Assembly: GCF_964340395.1 (NCBI RefSeq)
Contig: NC_135556.1
Span: forward strand, 22,323,723-22,387,722
DNA: 64,000 nt
Source: Glandiceps talaboti
Lineage: Eukaryota > Hemichordata > Enteropneusta > Spengelidae
Direction: 5' to 3'
Shown here: piece after piece, positions 29,625-41,279 of the stretch
Layout: the number at the start of each line of letters is the position of its first letter
Numbering within the stretch: position 1 is the first letter of the stretch
The notes under the pieces: generated by a model
Seen by the model: only the letters and a program-made list of their open reading frames with translations
Database searches by the model: none
What the model was told of the DNA's origin: nothing
Translations under genes and position numbers: made by a program

Positions 29625-32600
29625 ATGGCGGGTGTGTTGCAGTCAGTACCTGAAGGTAAGTGCGTAGGAGAATTTCCTTTAATTTCATAATACAAATGAA
29701 TTGAGTGGGTTAAATGGTAGCATTTTAGGCGGAAACAACTGTTCTCGTATTACCCAACTGTGCAGTATTTCGATCCTCTGCATTGTCCACAACTGAGTCG
29801 ACCCAGCGCTCTGCCCTGCTTGCAAGTTGCAGAGTAACTCAGTAAGTTCTGGACGCGATTCTGACATACTCCAATTTACACCAGAAGGGACTATGTCGGG
29901 ATGATTATCCAGTCCCGACTTACTTCGTGTACGAGCAGGACTACTTCCCTTTCATCATTACAGCACATCATCAATGCTCCCTATTTCCCAAGGTTCCCAA
30001 GTATGATTTCCAAAATGGTTTTGACAAAACTGTAGTGTGCCTGCTCCTTGCTGCTGTGTTCCTTTGAATTGAAGTTTGATATATGATATAAAATATACAA
30101 TACAGTATGGTACAACAATGCAATGCAGTATGGTACAATAACAATACAGTGATCAGTACTGTATGGTATAATACAATGTAATACGATATGGTATAATGAT
30201 ACAATGTGATATATTATGATATGATATGACATGATATATGATATGATATGATATGATATGATACAATATTATGGTATGGTATGATACAAAATGTGATATG
30301 ATATGATAAATATGGTACAATATATGAAACCATACTGTAATACAGTACAATATGATATGATATAATATGAAATAATACAATATAATAATACAACACTCAG
30401 ATAACTTTTCATCTTCACAGGTTTCACTGTTGCAGTTGAAACAATCAATGGCATCCCACAAGACATACTGGCAGAGTTGTGTAGAGATGTTCTTTTGTTT
30501 CTACAGTACAGGATAGGCACAGTGAATGTAGCAGATTTTTATACAGTAAGTTAGATTTATTACAAATTATGATACATGCTAGTCCTTTGTGTTTATCCTG
30601 TCAAACTAGATATCCCAGTATATAGATTTGTGGGGTTTTTCTTGTTTTACATTTTACCTTTTAACAACTAATAACAAAACCAATTTAGTTAGTGATAAAA
30701 GGACTTTTGTATACATTAGTTTAATTTTTCATGAATTCAGGAAATGTATCATACATTTTTTACAAAATCTGTTCATTGTTTGTTTTCATTAATGTTTCAG
30801 TGAAGTAAACAAATTACTTATTTGCTCTCTTCATTCTATTGTAAATGCTAGTAAGTGTCACCTAAACCAATGAAATGTCCTCATTCATGAGTACTGATAC
30901 AAAGTGTCATCTAAACCAATGAAATGTCCTCATTCATGAGTACTGATACAAAGTGTCACCTACACCAATGAAATGTCCTCATTCATGAGTACTGATACAA
31001 AGTGTCACCTAAACCAATGAAATGTCCTCATTCATGAGTACTGATACAAAGTGTCATCTAAACCAATGAAATGTCCTCATTCATGAGTACTGATACAAAG
31101 TGTCACCTATACCAATGAAATGTCCTCATTCATGAGTACTGATACAAAGTGTCACCTAAACCAATGAAATGTCCTCATTCATGAGTACTGATACAAAGTG
31201 TCACCTAAACCAATGAAATGTCCTCATTCATGAGTACTGATACAAAGTGTCACCTAAACCAATGAAATGTCCTCATTCATGAGTACTGATACAACGTGTC
31301 ACCTAAACCAATGAAATGTCCTCATTCATGAGTACTGATACAAAGTGTCATCTAAACCAATCAAATGTCCTCATTCATGAGTACTGCAGTATAGAAACCA
31401 GCATACTACTGATCACTATATTTTGTTTGTACTTTTCAGAAATTAGAAAATGTAGGCATAGACTTAAATAAAGAGGCAATACAGGGAGCTATCAATGCCT
31501 TGGTATATTTATTCCGGTAAGTTTAAATATATATATCTATCTTAAGTTAGTTGTAAGTGATTCATTTTATGCCAAACCTATAAAACTTTTATGGTTTCAA
31601 TTTACCCAACCATACCAAGTTTTTCCCTGCTAGCTGTAGACTGTTGGTAACCTTCGACTTTTGTATCTACTTTGAGAACATTTAATAGGAGGAAAAATCA
31701 GAAGTAACTCAAGAAATATAGAGATGTCAAAAAAACTTCATACCAATTCTACCTATAACCAAAACAATGGATGACACAAGTATGATGAGATTAACTAATT
31801 AATATGCAAATTAGGTTAATCGGTGTAAGCAATATGCAAAATAGGTTAATCTATATACATAATATGCAAATTAGGTAAATCTATATACAAATTTCACTTG
31901 ACACATTAATCCTTGGTTTCTGTAGCTATATGCAATTACACCTTAAATATAGGGTTTCAGGCTGTACTGACTTAACATTTACTGCCCAAATATGGGTATT
32001 GCAAATTCACGGCCTTGTTGCATAAAAACGTAAACCTAGGAAATGAAACATTTTACCAAGCATAATTATGTGCATGAGTTATATCTACCACTGTAGGTCT
32101 GCAGCCAGAGCCAAAGCATCAGCAGATATCTTAGCTAGAGAACTGAGAGGTACATTGGCATGGACTGATAGCAGTCTAACAGTTGTCAAACGACTATGGG
32201 CAGAACAGGTAGACATTTTACCACTTTGCTTGTCTGTCTGTCTGTCTCTCATGTCTGTGTCTGTCTGTGTTTTGTTATTTTTGTCAGTCTATTCTTTTAC
32301 CTTGCTGTGGTCATCTTTCTGTTTGTCTCTGTCTTTGGCTATTTACCTTTTTTTTTCTCTTCCAGTTTGCAAATTCATATATCTACCCATCTGTTATTGT
32401 TTTTCTGTGTACCATTGTTCACTTTTGTCAATCTTCTCATCTGTCTTTCAGTACTTATCTTTCTGGTTGTCTTTCATTCTGTCTTTGGCTGTGGATCTCT
32501 CTACCTGTCTATCTGTCTTCCAGTCTGTCAACCCATATGTCTACTACCTGTATATCATTGGTTCTGTGTGTATATGTGTCTGTATCTTCATAAATTATAT

Positions 32601-32674
32601 TGGACAGTCAGGAAATGGTAACAATTTATGACCTTTGTATCTGATGAAGTAAAATCAATCCTTTAACTGATTGT

Positions 32675-32710
<36 letters not shown>

Positions 32711-33271
32711 TCCCTACAGAACCAGGCTATCCTGTCATCAGATGCAGCTCAGCAAATGTTGAATATTGGTCAACTAGTAGACTTGAAGTGGAAACTAGGC
32801 ATGGGCATTAGTTCCGATAGTTGTCGAAATCTCAACTCACCTTATGTTGCCATAACGATAACAGTAGCAGACCCATCAGGGCATCACATCACAAGGACAT
32901 TTGAAATGACAATACCTGAATTTCAAGTAAGTATCATATGGTGATTCATAGATTTCCTATGTTTTTTCTTTCATAATTATGTGTTGCTTTTTTGTATATA
33001 AGAAGTACATATACTGTATATGTATTAGCTCACAGCAAAGATACCCCATAAAGGCACAAGATCAACTTGCTGTTTTTCTGAAATTTCAAGTAATTGTAGG
33101 TTATATAAAATCATTAAATGACTCTCCAGAACACATAGAGTGACGTTTCCTTTAAATGCATAAAAAGTATTTGTGCGTCCTCCTATATTAATAGAGCAAT
33201 GCTTTTTCTTATCATTTCAGAATTTCTACAAACAGATGAAAGAAATGGCATCAGTACTAGAGACTGTTTAG
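29625..33271 (+). CDS. COMMD6: COMMD6, full-length form, complete
   Basis: Six exons: 29625-29655, 30421-30545, 31440-31516, 32097-32208, 32720-32926 and 33221-33271. Phases join to 200 aa. The COMM domain (about residues 130-200) reads LVDLKWKLGMGISSDSC ... PYVAITITVAD ... FEMTIPEFQNFY. This matches human COMMD6 (DFQWKLGMAVSSDTCRSL, FEMTIPQFQNFY) better than other COMMD members. COMMD proteins form a hetero-decameric ring in the Commander complex, which recycles membrane proteins from endosomes with retriever and CCDC22/CCDC93. Human COMMD6 is only 85 aa and lacks most of the helical N-terminal (HN) domain. Here residues about 12-115 (TVAVETINGIPQDILAELC ... LTVVKRLWAEQ) supply it. The start ATG (GGCATGGCG) opens a short first exon, MAGVLQSVPE. 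Confidence 0.93.
29909..29942. mobile_element. Isolated end related to the 29398-29501 MITE
   Basis: Its reverse complement begins TAGTCCTGCTCGTACACGA, about 75-80% identical to the right end of the nearby MITE. It is in COMMD6 intron 1. No matching left end or target duplication was found, so this is a remnant. Confidence 0.5.
30070..30400. repeat. Degenerate (GATAT)n/(GGTAT)n low-complexity tract, COMMD6 intron 1
   Basis: About 330 bp of pentamer-like repeats (GATAT, GGTAC, GTATG) stops shortly before exon 2. Open frames of up to about 100 codons on the minus strand, rich in Tyr, His and Ile, are products of this tract. Confidence 0.85.
30853..31388. repeat. 49-bp minisatellite, 11 copies, COMMD6 intron 2
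   Basis: The unit AAGTGTCACCTAAACCAATG... recurs every 49 bp from 30853, with single-base variants such as CACC/CATC and TAAACC/TACACC. The copies are 95% or more alike. The array ends about 50 bp before exon 3, so it takes up most of the intron's right half. Confidence 0.93.
31799..31890. repeat. Three 30-bp repeats carrying octamer-like ATGCAAAT, COMMD6 intron 3
   Basis: AATATGCAAA occurs at 31801, 31831 and 31861, exactly 30 bp apart, each followed by a TAGGTTAAT-like block. Two copies contain ATGCAAAT, the POU/Oct consensus; the third has ATGCAAAA. It could be a small enhancer or only a short minisatellite. Confidence 0.6.
32220..32600. repeat. Pyrimidine-rich degenerate (TCTG)n tract, COMMD6 intron 4
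   Basis: Repeated TGTCTGTC, CTTTCTGT and similar words give three overlapping open frames (up to 187 codons, rich in Ser, Leu, Phe and Cys) straight after exon 4. They have no homology I recognise and are low-complexity artefacts. Confidence 0.75.
32671..32711. repeat. (GTT)n microsatellite abutting the COMMD6 exon 5 acceptor
   Basis: About thirteen GTT/TTG triplets end 8 bp before the acceptor AG at 32718-32719, followed only by TTCCCTACAG. The microsatellite therefore occupies the position of the polypyrimidine tract. Confidence 0.85.
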
Positions 33272-34252
33272 AAACATATTTGTATAAAATACATGTAGTT
33301 TTAACATATCTAACATATTGTGATTTGAGCTAGAATATATGAGAAGTGATTATCAAATACAAAATGTATACCCATTCCAATTACTATGTTTTTTCACCCT
33401 TTCTGTTATCTTATTTTTTGCATGCCAAAATAGAAGAAAATTAAAGTATGAAATGTAACTTCAACTTGAGTTCATGTAGTATTACTCTCAATTAAAGTGT
33501 TATGTGATTTTAAAATAATACTGTAAACTGGTGACTGTGTATGTGTTGGTCAAATGAGGGCGCTGTTCCAAATGTGTGACTTGTCGAGTTGCTATTGTAG
33601 TTATTTTTTCAGTCCACAATTCGTGCATGTATATGTATTTTGAAGGTGCCAACGGCATTTCCAGTATATTTATGCATAATCAACGGTCTGCTGGATGCTT
33701 ATATTGTTTAGTTACTGCAAGGCGATCATATATAAATAAGTCAAAAACAAAACTATTTGTATTTTAATACTGGGAATCCAGAGTAAATGATCAGCTTTCT
33801 TACTGGAATTTAGCATGGTTTTATTAGAAGCTGTACTGTTTTATGTCTTTGGCATATTTTTTGGCCATATACGTCAATATCATTGATAACCTATTCCATT
33901 CATTATCAGAAACATAAAGGACTAAAGGGTAACAGGTGCCTGTGATCACACCATCGTATTTCAGTGGTATGTTTCACCCTACATGCTTCGAGAATTCTTC
34001 CAGTCTCGTAAGAAAAGTGCCTAGAATTTGGAGTGAGTTCTGTAACTGTATACAAGTAGTGATGGTTTCACGATGACCTCGAAAGGAAGATGAAGAAGAA
34101 TCTTTCAAAAGAAACCATAAATTTGCTTTATGAATGACTCAATAGCAATTTTTTTTAAAAGATGTAATCTAGTGCGTCATCAGAATTAGAATAAATACGT
34201 TGAAGAAACCAATACTGGTATTACAACCAACAGAGAAGAGGAGGGCGAAACA

Positions 34253-34700
34253 CTTAGTCACACTGCATGGATGCCTTGAAGACATCCACCGATTCAGATG
34301 TCACCGCGACCAAATGATTTTCTAGTTTGTACCAGTCTCTGATTGTTCTTGAGAAAAACGAGTTCTGTGAATGTTTGTATTTGAGTGTGGTATTGGAAAG
34401 CAGCTGGAGTTGTTTGTCTTATACTTTTCCACATGGTTGCTATGTTGGTATTCTGCAGAGTTCCTGGGTTTAATTGTCTGCTTTGGTCTTTGTGGTATGA
34501 GATGTGTGTCATGATGCATAGCTGGTATTAGGCCCCGAGCAACTTTAAACAAGAATGAGTCCCATGTGATTGAACCGTATTCCATAGTTGATTTGACGAG
34601 TGAGATGCATGCTGTTTTTTACAGGGTTTACTACAGTGTTTTAAATTCCTCAGAAAATCATGTAGCTTATAGGAAATCATATTGCATACAAGTTGTTGCC
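34253..34700 (-). mobile_element. Non-LTR retrotransposon (LINE), 3' end of the reverse-transcriptase ORF, decayed
   Basis: On the minus strand, pieces in different frames show the conserved C-terminal signature of jockey/CR1/L2-like RT ORFs: DFLRNLKHCSKPCKK, then SLVKSTMEYGSITWDS, then NSFFSRTIRDWYKLENHLV ... VFKASMQCD and a stop at 34255. The usual aromatic-rich ...VWDPY region is followed by a deletion, and at least two frame changes separate the pieces, so the copy is dead. It is truncated at its 5' end, as is common for LINEs. The clade is uncertain. Confidence 0.75.
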
Positions 34701-34814
34701 ATGGAGCATCGGCATTGTTGCTAGCTGTACAACACTCAGAAGTGATGAACAACTTTCGTGCACTTTTAACTGACCTCTGACAAATGTATTTAGACTAATA
34801 ACCTGACGCTATTG

Positions 34815-35006
34815 GCTAGACTGTCGACAGTCGTTGGTGCCTCTTTTGATACGTTTCATCTGAATCAAAGTCGTCGCCTCGCTCCGTAGCAATACTAAAG
34901 CGTATCGATAGGAACTGCGATTGCCGAAGGCACGAACTGTAAGTGCCGAAGGCACGAACAAATAAAACGTAGCAAAAAAGGCACGAACGACTGTCGACAG
35001 TCTAGC
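34815..35006. mobile_element. 192-bp TIR element (MITE), ~37-bp terminal inverted repeats
   Basis: Left end TAGACTGTCGACAGTCGTTG...; the right end, reverse-complemented, is TAGACTGTCGACAGTCGTTC..., continuing GTGCCTTTTTTGCTACG against GTGCCTCTTTTGATACG on the left. The arms differ at only about 3 of 37 positions. Both ends fall at a TA (34817-34818 and 35003-35004), which could be a TA target duplication as in Tc1/mariner. Inside, GCCGAAGGCACGAAC is repeated twice. No ORF. Confidence 0.75.
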
Positions 35007-35737
35007 TGACCGTCACATCGTGTATAGCAATGATTTATTACCCGAAAATAGTACATTACAAACCGTCACTCGATATACTCTGATAGTGCATAGTTCAGCG
35101 GGTCTTGCATCCTCAACCCTTCCCGATATATCTCCTTATCAAAATCTTGTCGTAACCTTTCCTTCGTACATGTTTTTATGCTTTCAGTTGATATTAAGTA
35201 CCGATGCTAGTATTTCTTACTGGAACTTTCCTGATAACACTTTCCCTTTTTCAAAGATTTAATGAAGAGCTACTCTAGTAACAATGGACTCAGATGATGT
35301 TTGACGAAAATTAAGAATTTGTGTGAAAAAAGTAACAGGTGCAAAGGGGGATTTCAATACTCTTCTTGTTTTGGAACAGTGAATTCGTGATTTCGATGAC
35401 AGTTTACCAGGGCTGTGAACTTTAAATCAAAGTGCGTCGTCCTCTGTGACCCAAGAAAGATTTAGAATAACGCCCTCATGGGTCACTTGACGTATATTGG
35501 AAGAAGGGCTATTTTGACCCCACTTCAATAGTTCTATCCTTATAAACGGACTATGTAACGATAAACGAATACAGAAGAAACTCAAGACATCCATTTTCAA
35601 CGTAATATCAGACACGTTTGGCATCACGGCTGTACGTGTAGATATGGGAGACTGCAATAGTTGCAGGTTGGCAGGCGGGGGGAATTACAAAATGGTTATC
35701 GGAGAGGACCACACATTGGAACTGGAGGAGGCTCACA

Positions 35738-35925
35738 TTTTACTTTGACTCTTTATATTATCTAACTTTGCATTATTTTGAACTACCACATCCCACTGTT
35801 GCCACGTCCCACCACTGCCACCACTGTATTGTAATATCAGAACATGTCAGTCAAATCGCTGCTGACAACTATTCAATGAAAGAATTGTTAGTTGTGGCGT
35901 TGGGAAGAGGGAACAGTGTGATAAC
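35738..35925 (+). repeat. Dispersed repeat, copy A (copy B inverted at 53095-53280)
   Basis: Translated, this copy gives HPTVATSHHCHHCIVISEH and copy B gives HSTAVTSHHYHHLKVISEH, followed by related ...IAADN and ...IASDN. Nucleotide similarity extends upstream (CTTTGACTCTTTATATTATC against CTTTGACTCATTATATTATC). In-frame similarity suggests derivation from a protein-coding element. Family not recognised. Confidence 0.6.
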
Positions 35926-37576
35926 ATTGGCACGGAACGGGGATATTGACATCGTCCATGTAACGTCGGTAGTGGATCCGTCTAGTCATTGGGACGCCTG
36001 GTCAGTTTGACCCCAACACATGCAGTGCCTAATAATTCACTGTACAGGTTCTAGTGGGAAACAACCAATGCTATTCAAATTATCAATGTAGTGGCACCGT
36101 TGCGAAAGAGTCCTTACTATTCTACGAAAGTATCAGATTTGATTCAATTTTCTGGCACCATTTTAACGAAACATTTGAACATGGGAGGGGCATATATTAC
36201 AGAAAGGAACTTGAAGGAAGGCCACTGTTTTGAAAATGGAATGGGGGGGGGGCATATTTTACTCAACAGGCCACACTTGTAATGCTTTCCATTTGATTAT
36301 TACTGAAACTTTGCTCCCTGAAGACTCGCATTACAGCACACACTGGAATAAGAAAACTTCTAGCCAAAATTTGATTAAATCACTCTGTATCTACATTTAT
36401 TATTACTATAATGATGATGTTCATACTGTGTGTTAGACACTCTGAGTTGTCTTATTTTGTATTTTATGCTTACATGATTTTGTAATCAAACACTAAGACT
36501 AAGAGGTATATAGTGTATTTGGCATTTTAAGCCTTATGAATTGAGATTATCCCTTGTTCTAATCTAAACCCATATGTTGTCCATATGTTCACCTTATGCT
36601 GTTTTGGATAAGTTTGTTGACATAAGTTCATTTATAATTTGTTCGTTTGGAAATTAAGTCTAAACAAATTCGACACACGCTCCATCACAACACCCCCATC
36701 TCCCCCATGGCCTACTTTGTCTTCTTTGGTCTACATCACCCACGCTATCCAATCTACTGTTAAACAAAAATAATGGGGTCACAGTTCCTCCGTGTGTGGG
36801 TGTATTTGATGCCCTTTTGCATGAGGCGACATATGTATATCTTGGCGTCATATATGTCATATCCGGCTATAGTGTAACTTAAAACTGGCAAAAGTTGCAG
36901 TTTCGATTCATGACAGATCTAAACCATATTACCCTAAATGCTGATATCCTGAAAAATGCATCAAAACATACACAGTTTCTACCAACTCGATAAACAGGAT
37001 ATTTTGTAACTTCTATAAGGAAAAAAGACCAACTTGTTAAAAAAAACATATAAAAACAAATTACACGTATGTAATTTGTATTTGCTGATTTGGTGATAAA
37101 AGTCGAGGACTCGGTCCAGGTTCTTGCATTATTGTTATTATATCAATGGAGCCATTAAAATTAATAGGGTCATTCTTTTGTTCTGGACCATATTTTTTTA
37201 AGAGCTCTGTCAGACAGGTTTTTTTCACACCTAATGTGAAACCCTAATCTGAACTGAACTGTACAAACTACAGAGTTGTTGCATTAATTTTCTTTTCTTG
37301 TTCGTTAAAGAATGAACACATAGAAAACGACGATATAAGTCCGACCGGGTTCCGTATGCTTCATCAGACTTCTAGATTATCATAACTGTTAGTAAGTGAG
37401 ACGGAACTCTACTATGATTTACAAAGACCTTGTGGCAGTGCTTTGCCATCTGTCATGATCTTTTAATTTCAAAATCATAAAAGCTCTACAGATCTGGCGT
37501 TTATCACTTGTTATAGTCGTTTTTCGACTCGTTTATCGGTAAATATTGCAGGAAATATATACAGAGGTACCGGTGT

Positions 37577-37927
37577 AAAGTGGCCATATGGATAAGGGTT
37601 ACGTATTTATTTTGGATTTTTAATTTATTAAACAATTTTGTCATAGCTTCCTACTTGAAAAATTATGTGAAACAATATTGACCAAGTCTTTGTAACTCAA
37701 TAAATTGCAAAAGACTAATAAATGTGTAAAATATTTGTAATTGCACGTAAATAACATACTTTTACACATTAATTATTTTACCTTTTTTGCAATGCATTGA
37801 ATCACAAACACAGACTTGGTCTATTTTTGTTTCACATTGATTTTCCAAATACGAAGGCGTGACAAAATTGTTTAAAAAAAATTAAAATCCAAAATAAATA
37901 CTCAATTCTCATCCATATGACCACTCT
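37577..37927. mobile_element. Foldback (long-TIR) element, complete copy
   Basis: The arms are about 160 bp each. The left starts AAAGTGGCCATATGGATAAG and passes through ATTTATTTTGGATTTTTAAT, AAACAATTTTGTCA and TTGACCAAGTCT. The right arm returns them inverted, ending CATCCATATGACCACTCT. The centre is AT-rich and lacks an ORF. A second, truncated member is at 16443-16670. No clear target duplication. Confidence 0.8.
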
Positions 37928-40900
37928 AGATAAACCATAATAATTTTAAAATGTTGCCTTTTCGGTTTGTTCCCCCTCTCAGGATTTAAAGATTCGTAAT
38001 TTCATCTATTTGTCCTACATTGTAAAGACTTGTATAGAAACTATCACTTAGGTCATATTGACGAGTTGAACGTTGACAATGTGATGTCATACTCTACTAT
38101 TAATTAGTCGTCACTGTTATCATTTCTCATCTCTCTTTGGTTGGGGTATGTCAGAGAGAGCGCCACACACGTTGATCTGTGGAGAATAAGATGAGTGGAC
38201 AATTTTCATTCGTGTTCTCATCATGAAAATAACAAAATGATGTCCCCATTTGTTAGATTTATTGACATGGGATCAATTTTTCGCGTTGGCATTACAACAT
38301 GTCTATCTTTCGATTTCAGAAACCAATACTCCTCAACAATTTTCTATTGACGGATAAAATTCTCCAACTCCTACCCCTACAAATATTTCTTCTTTCTGAT
38401 GAGATCTCTCCATGTTGTATTCTAGAAGTTTGCAATTCCATCTGTGCTTAATTTTTTACATAACTTGCGGGGTTTTTTGTCATGTTTATAATATCACTGT
38501 ATCTACATTCCGTTGTAATGTGAAATAATGAAATACGGATTGAAAGATGCAAGATGTTATGTTTTTATACGAAAGAAAGGTTAGCACAGTACACCCAAAT
38601 TACAACATGGTAGTGAAACTACGATGTAGATAGAACGACAGATATATGAACATACTATATAAATGTAAAGTGTCTCATCTCTCTTAACAACCCATGGTTG
38701 AACAAACTTTCGATGTGGTTGTTACTTTGGATAAACTATTATGACTATAGTAAGAGAAATACGTGTATGACCCCCCCACACACACACACACACACGCACA
38801 CACACACTGAAACTCCATACGATTCTACAGTTCACTTGCACTTTGTATAATGTCAATTTGGAGACATCGAACAAACAGCATGTATTTCTGTAACATCTAA
38901 TGCGAAATAGCAGTATGAACGAGGGTACTACAATTTCGAAATGCTAGTTTTCCATGCATATTTGTTGTGCAACTCATTAAACCTACTATGCAGGCTTGAA
39001 TAATATTCCACAATGAGACCAATGTCTGGACTATCACGTGATTACTTACTCTGATAATGTGTATGCCATTTGTATACTGAGTTATGCATGGCCAATGGCA
39101 TATTTTCTTCAAACTACTATTACATATTAGAGTATTGGGGCTCAGTTTCTTACTTTACTGCGAGTACATGAAGTAGCAGACATTCAAGTTTCGTGTGCCG
39201 CAAATATCATAATTATACATATACACCTGGTAGTTGAACCTGAATCTAGTGTCTGTACACCGGGTTACAAGTACCCATTCTTCCAGTAACTTCTTTGTAA
39301 TTGGGAAAAATTCACCCTGAGGGTGACGTTTACAACGGTAGCGTACCAAAGTTGCGTTGTAGCAAGATATTTACAAGCATCCAGGACACATTAGAAAATA
39401 TGCAGAGATGTTTTGAAAACTTAAATAAGTAGTTGAGAGGTAGGTAGTTTTTTGTTTGATTTTGTTTTGTGGGCTTTCTATCTTCAGATACTGTGTGTAT
39501 GTAATGCATCAGAAGTACACTCTGAATTACAACTACTGAAGTTTTGTCAACAATTTGTAATAACAGGGAATCATTGCGCCAAATTTACCATTGCCAAGGG
39601 TTTGCTTGTGGGAGATTTCACAAAGAGGAGATTTCACAAAGAATTAAAACCAGTGCACGCAGAGCAATACCAAAAATATTAATACACACCTTTATGCAAA
39701 TTATATGCAAATGAAAGCACAGTCATTACAAATGTGATTGCAAAGTATGTGTTATTTCAGATAAACATAATCATAACAACCCCATTACTGCATGGGTGCT
39801 AGTTTGGTATTCTGCACACGATTGTCCTTGTATTGTTTTCTGCTGCGCTTTCACTCGCTATGCTTGTGAAAATACAGTCACAGAGAACACTGCAAGCACT
39901 TGTGCACTCACATGTCATGCTGTTCTGTCATAATAATTTAAATGTAGACCATTCTCTATGTATGAAGGACAAATGCTCCAAGTTTGTAGTTAATTATTTT
40001 TATTAAATAATTGTGTACTTTTATTAAAACTAACTACTAGCAAGCTGTTAAAAAAATTTAAAACCACAAATCTTGGCGGATAAACAAACTATATTTATGG
40101 AAACCGTGATTTTTTGTAATTTTTGGCCGAAGGACACAATGCATGGAACGGCGTCTGAGTGGTATACGTCCTCTGAGGATTAATTTATTGAATATCATTG
40201 TGGAGATTAACATTGGTATCATCTCAAGTATCTCACATTTTCGATTTCAGATATCTAAAATGTGTTTTGAAAATGTCATTCTGCATTTGAATGACGACCC
40301 CCGTGAATTTGTTGTATGTTGAAATGTCAAAGTTTCCAAAATACATGTGTTCATCTGCAGGCAAATGTCCTCATTCAAATCTCGTAATTCGGTATTTTGA
40401 CATGTTGACCTTTGCAAGACATAAACAAGACAACGTATTTGCCACTGATAAAGCCCTGTTTTTACACCGAGCGACTTTGAAGGCTGTATTTATGATGTGC
40501 GATTCTCAGAATCAATTAAGCATAAAACGCGTGACTTTTCATCGCCAGAAAGGGAATGGCTAACACGTTTTGTAGTAGACTTTTGACCGTATTCTCATTA
40601 TTTAACTTGAAGAGCATGACTTTGTTTGAAATATTAGTTTTCACAAATACACATACACATACAAGTTGCCGCATAGACCGTCCACCAACTATGGTTGCGG
40701 TATCGACCTAACTACATCGACCCACAGCTAGCAGTTTTCTGAGCGTCTACTTGCTGGGAACGTCTGGTATTTAATATCACGGGGCTTGAATCTATGTAAT
40801 GTTAGATTACAACGTTGTAGTATGTATCAAAATTGGTTATATTAAACATGTATCCTAGGGTCCTAAACGTAAAAGTTTTATGTTTCAAATATCAGTGCAT

Positions 40901-41279
40901 GCTTAGGAATTATACAAACTGTTTGAAAAAAATTGTCCAACATTTAAAGTAGTGTTGTTGTAAAGTGATCAGAGAATTACACTTTGATCGTAATAATGCT
41001 TGACTCAGTTTGGCACAGTTGTCGAGAAATACCATGGTGTTTTACGTTAAATCATGTCGACTGCTACCTCGGTTACCGATCTCCGTCCCCCCGAGACCAA
41101 AATGAAATCGGCCGTTGGTTCACTTCATACATTCAGCTAGTCCTTAGCAACTATATACTTCTTACATACAGACAGGGGCGATTCTGCTGTGAGCTATATG
41201 TGATAGTTCACGTAATTACCCGTTGTTTAAAACCTGGGCCCCAGGGAAGTGTCCGGCAACGAACATGTACCGCTAAACC

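Larger units (their letters stand above)
33272..41279. other. COMMD6 3' flank and 8-kb intergenic DNA before the FGF gene
   Basis: No coding exon is recognised. Items found: a LINE 3' fragment (34253-34700), a TIR element (34815-35006), a repeat shared with 53 kb (35738-35925), a foldback element (37577-37927) and a short CA tract (38777-38808). The remainder, including 38810-41279, looks featureless; the FGF promoter should lie in its last part. Confidence 0.65.

Noticed and set aside
29971-30520. Several minus-strand ORFs of 60-102 codons over COMMD6 exon 2
   Set aside because: Antisense to a well-supported exon and built mainly from the GATAT low-complexity tract.
30853-31388. CRISPR-like regular array
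   Set aside because: The 49-bp units are contiguous with no unique spacers, and the DNA is animal; it is a minisatellite.
32068-32631. 187-codon ORF and two overlapping frames after COMMD6 exon 4
   Set aside because: It starts in the intron, includes exon 4 in its correct frame, then reads through the donor into pyrimidine-rich TCTG repeats.
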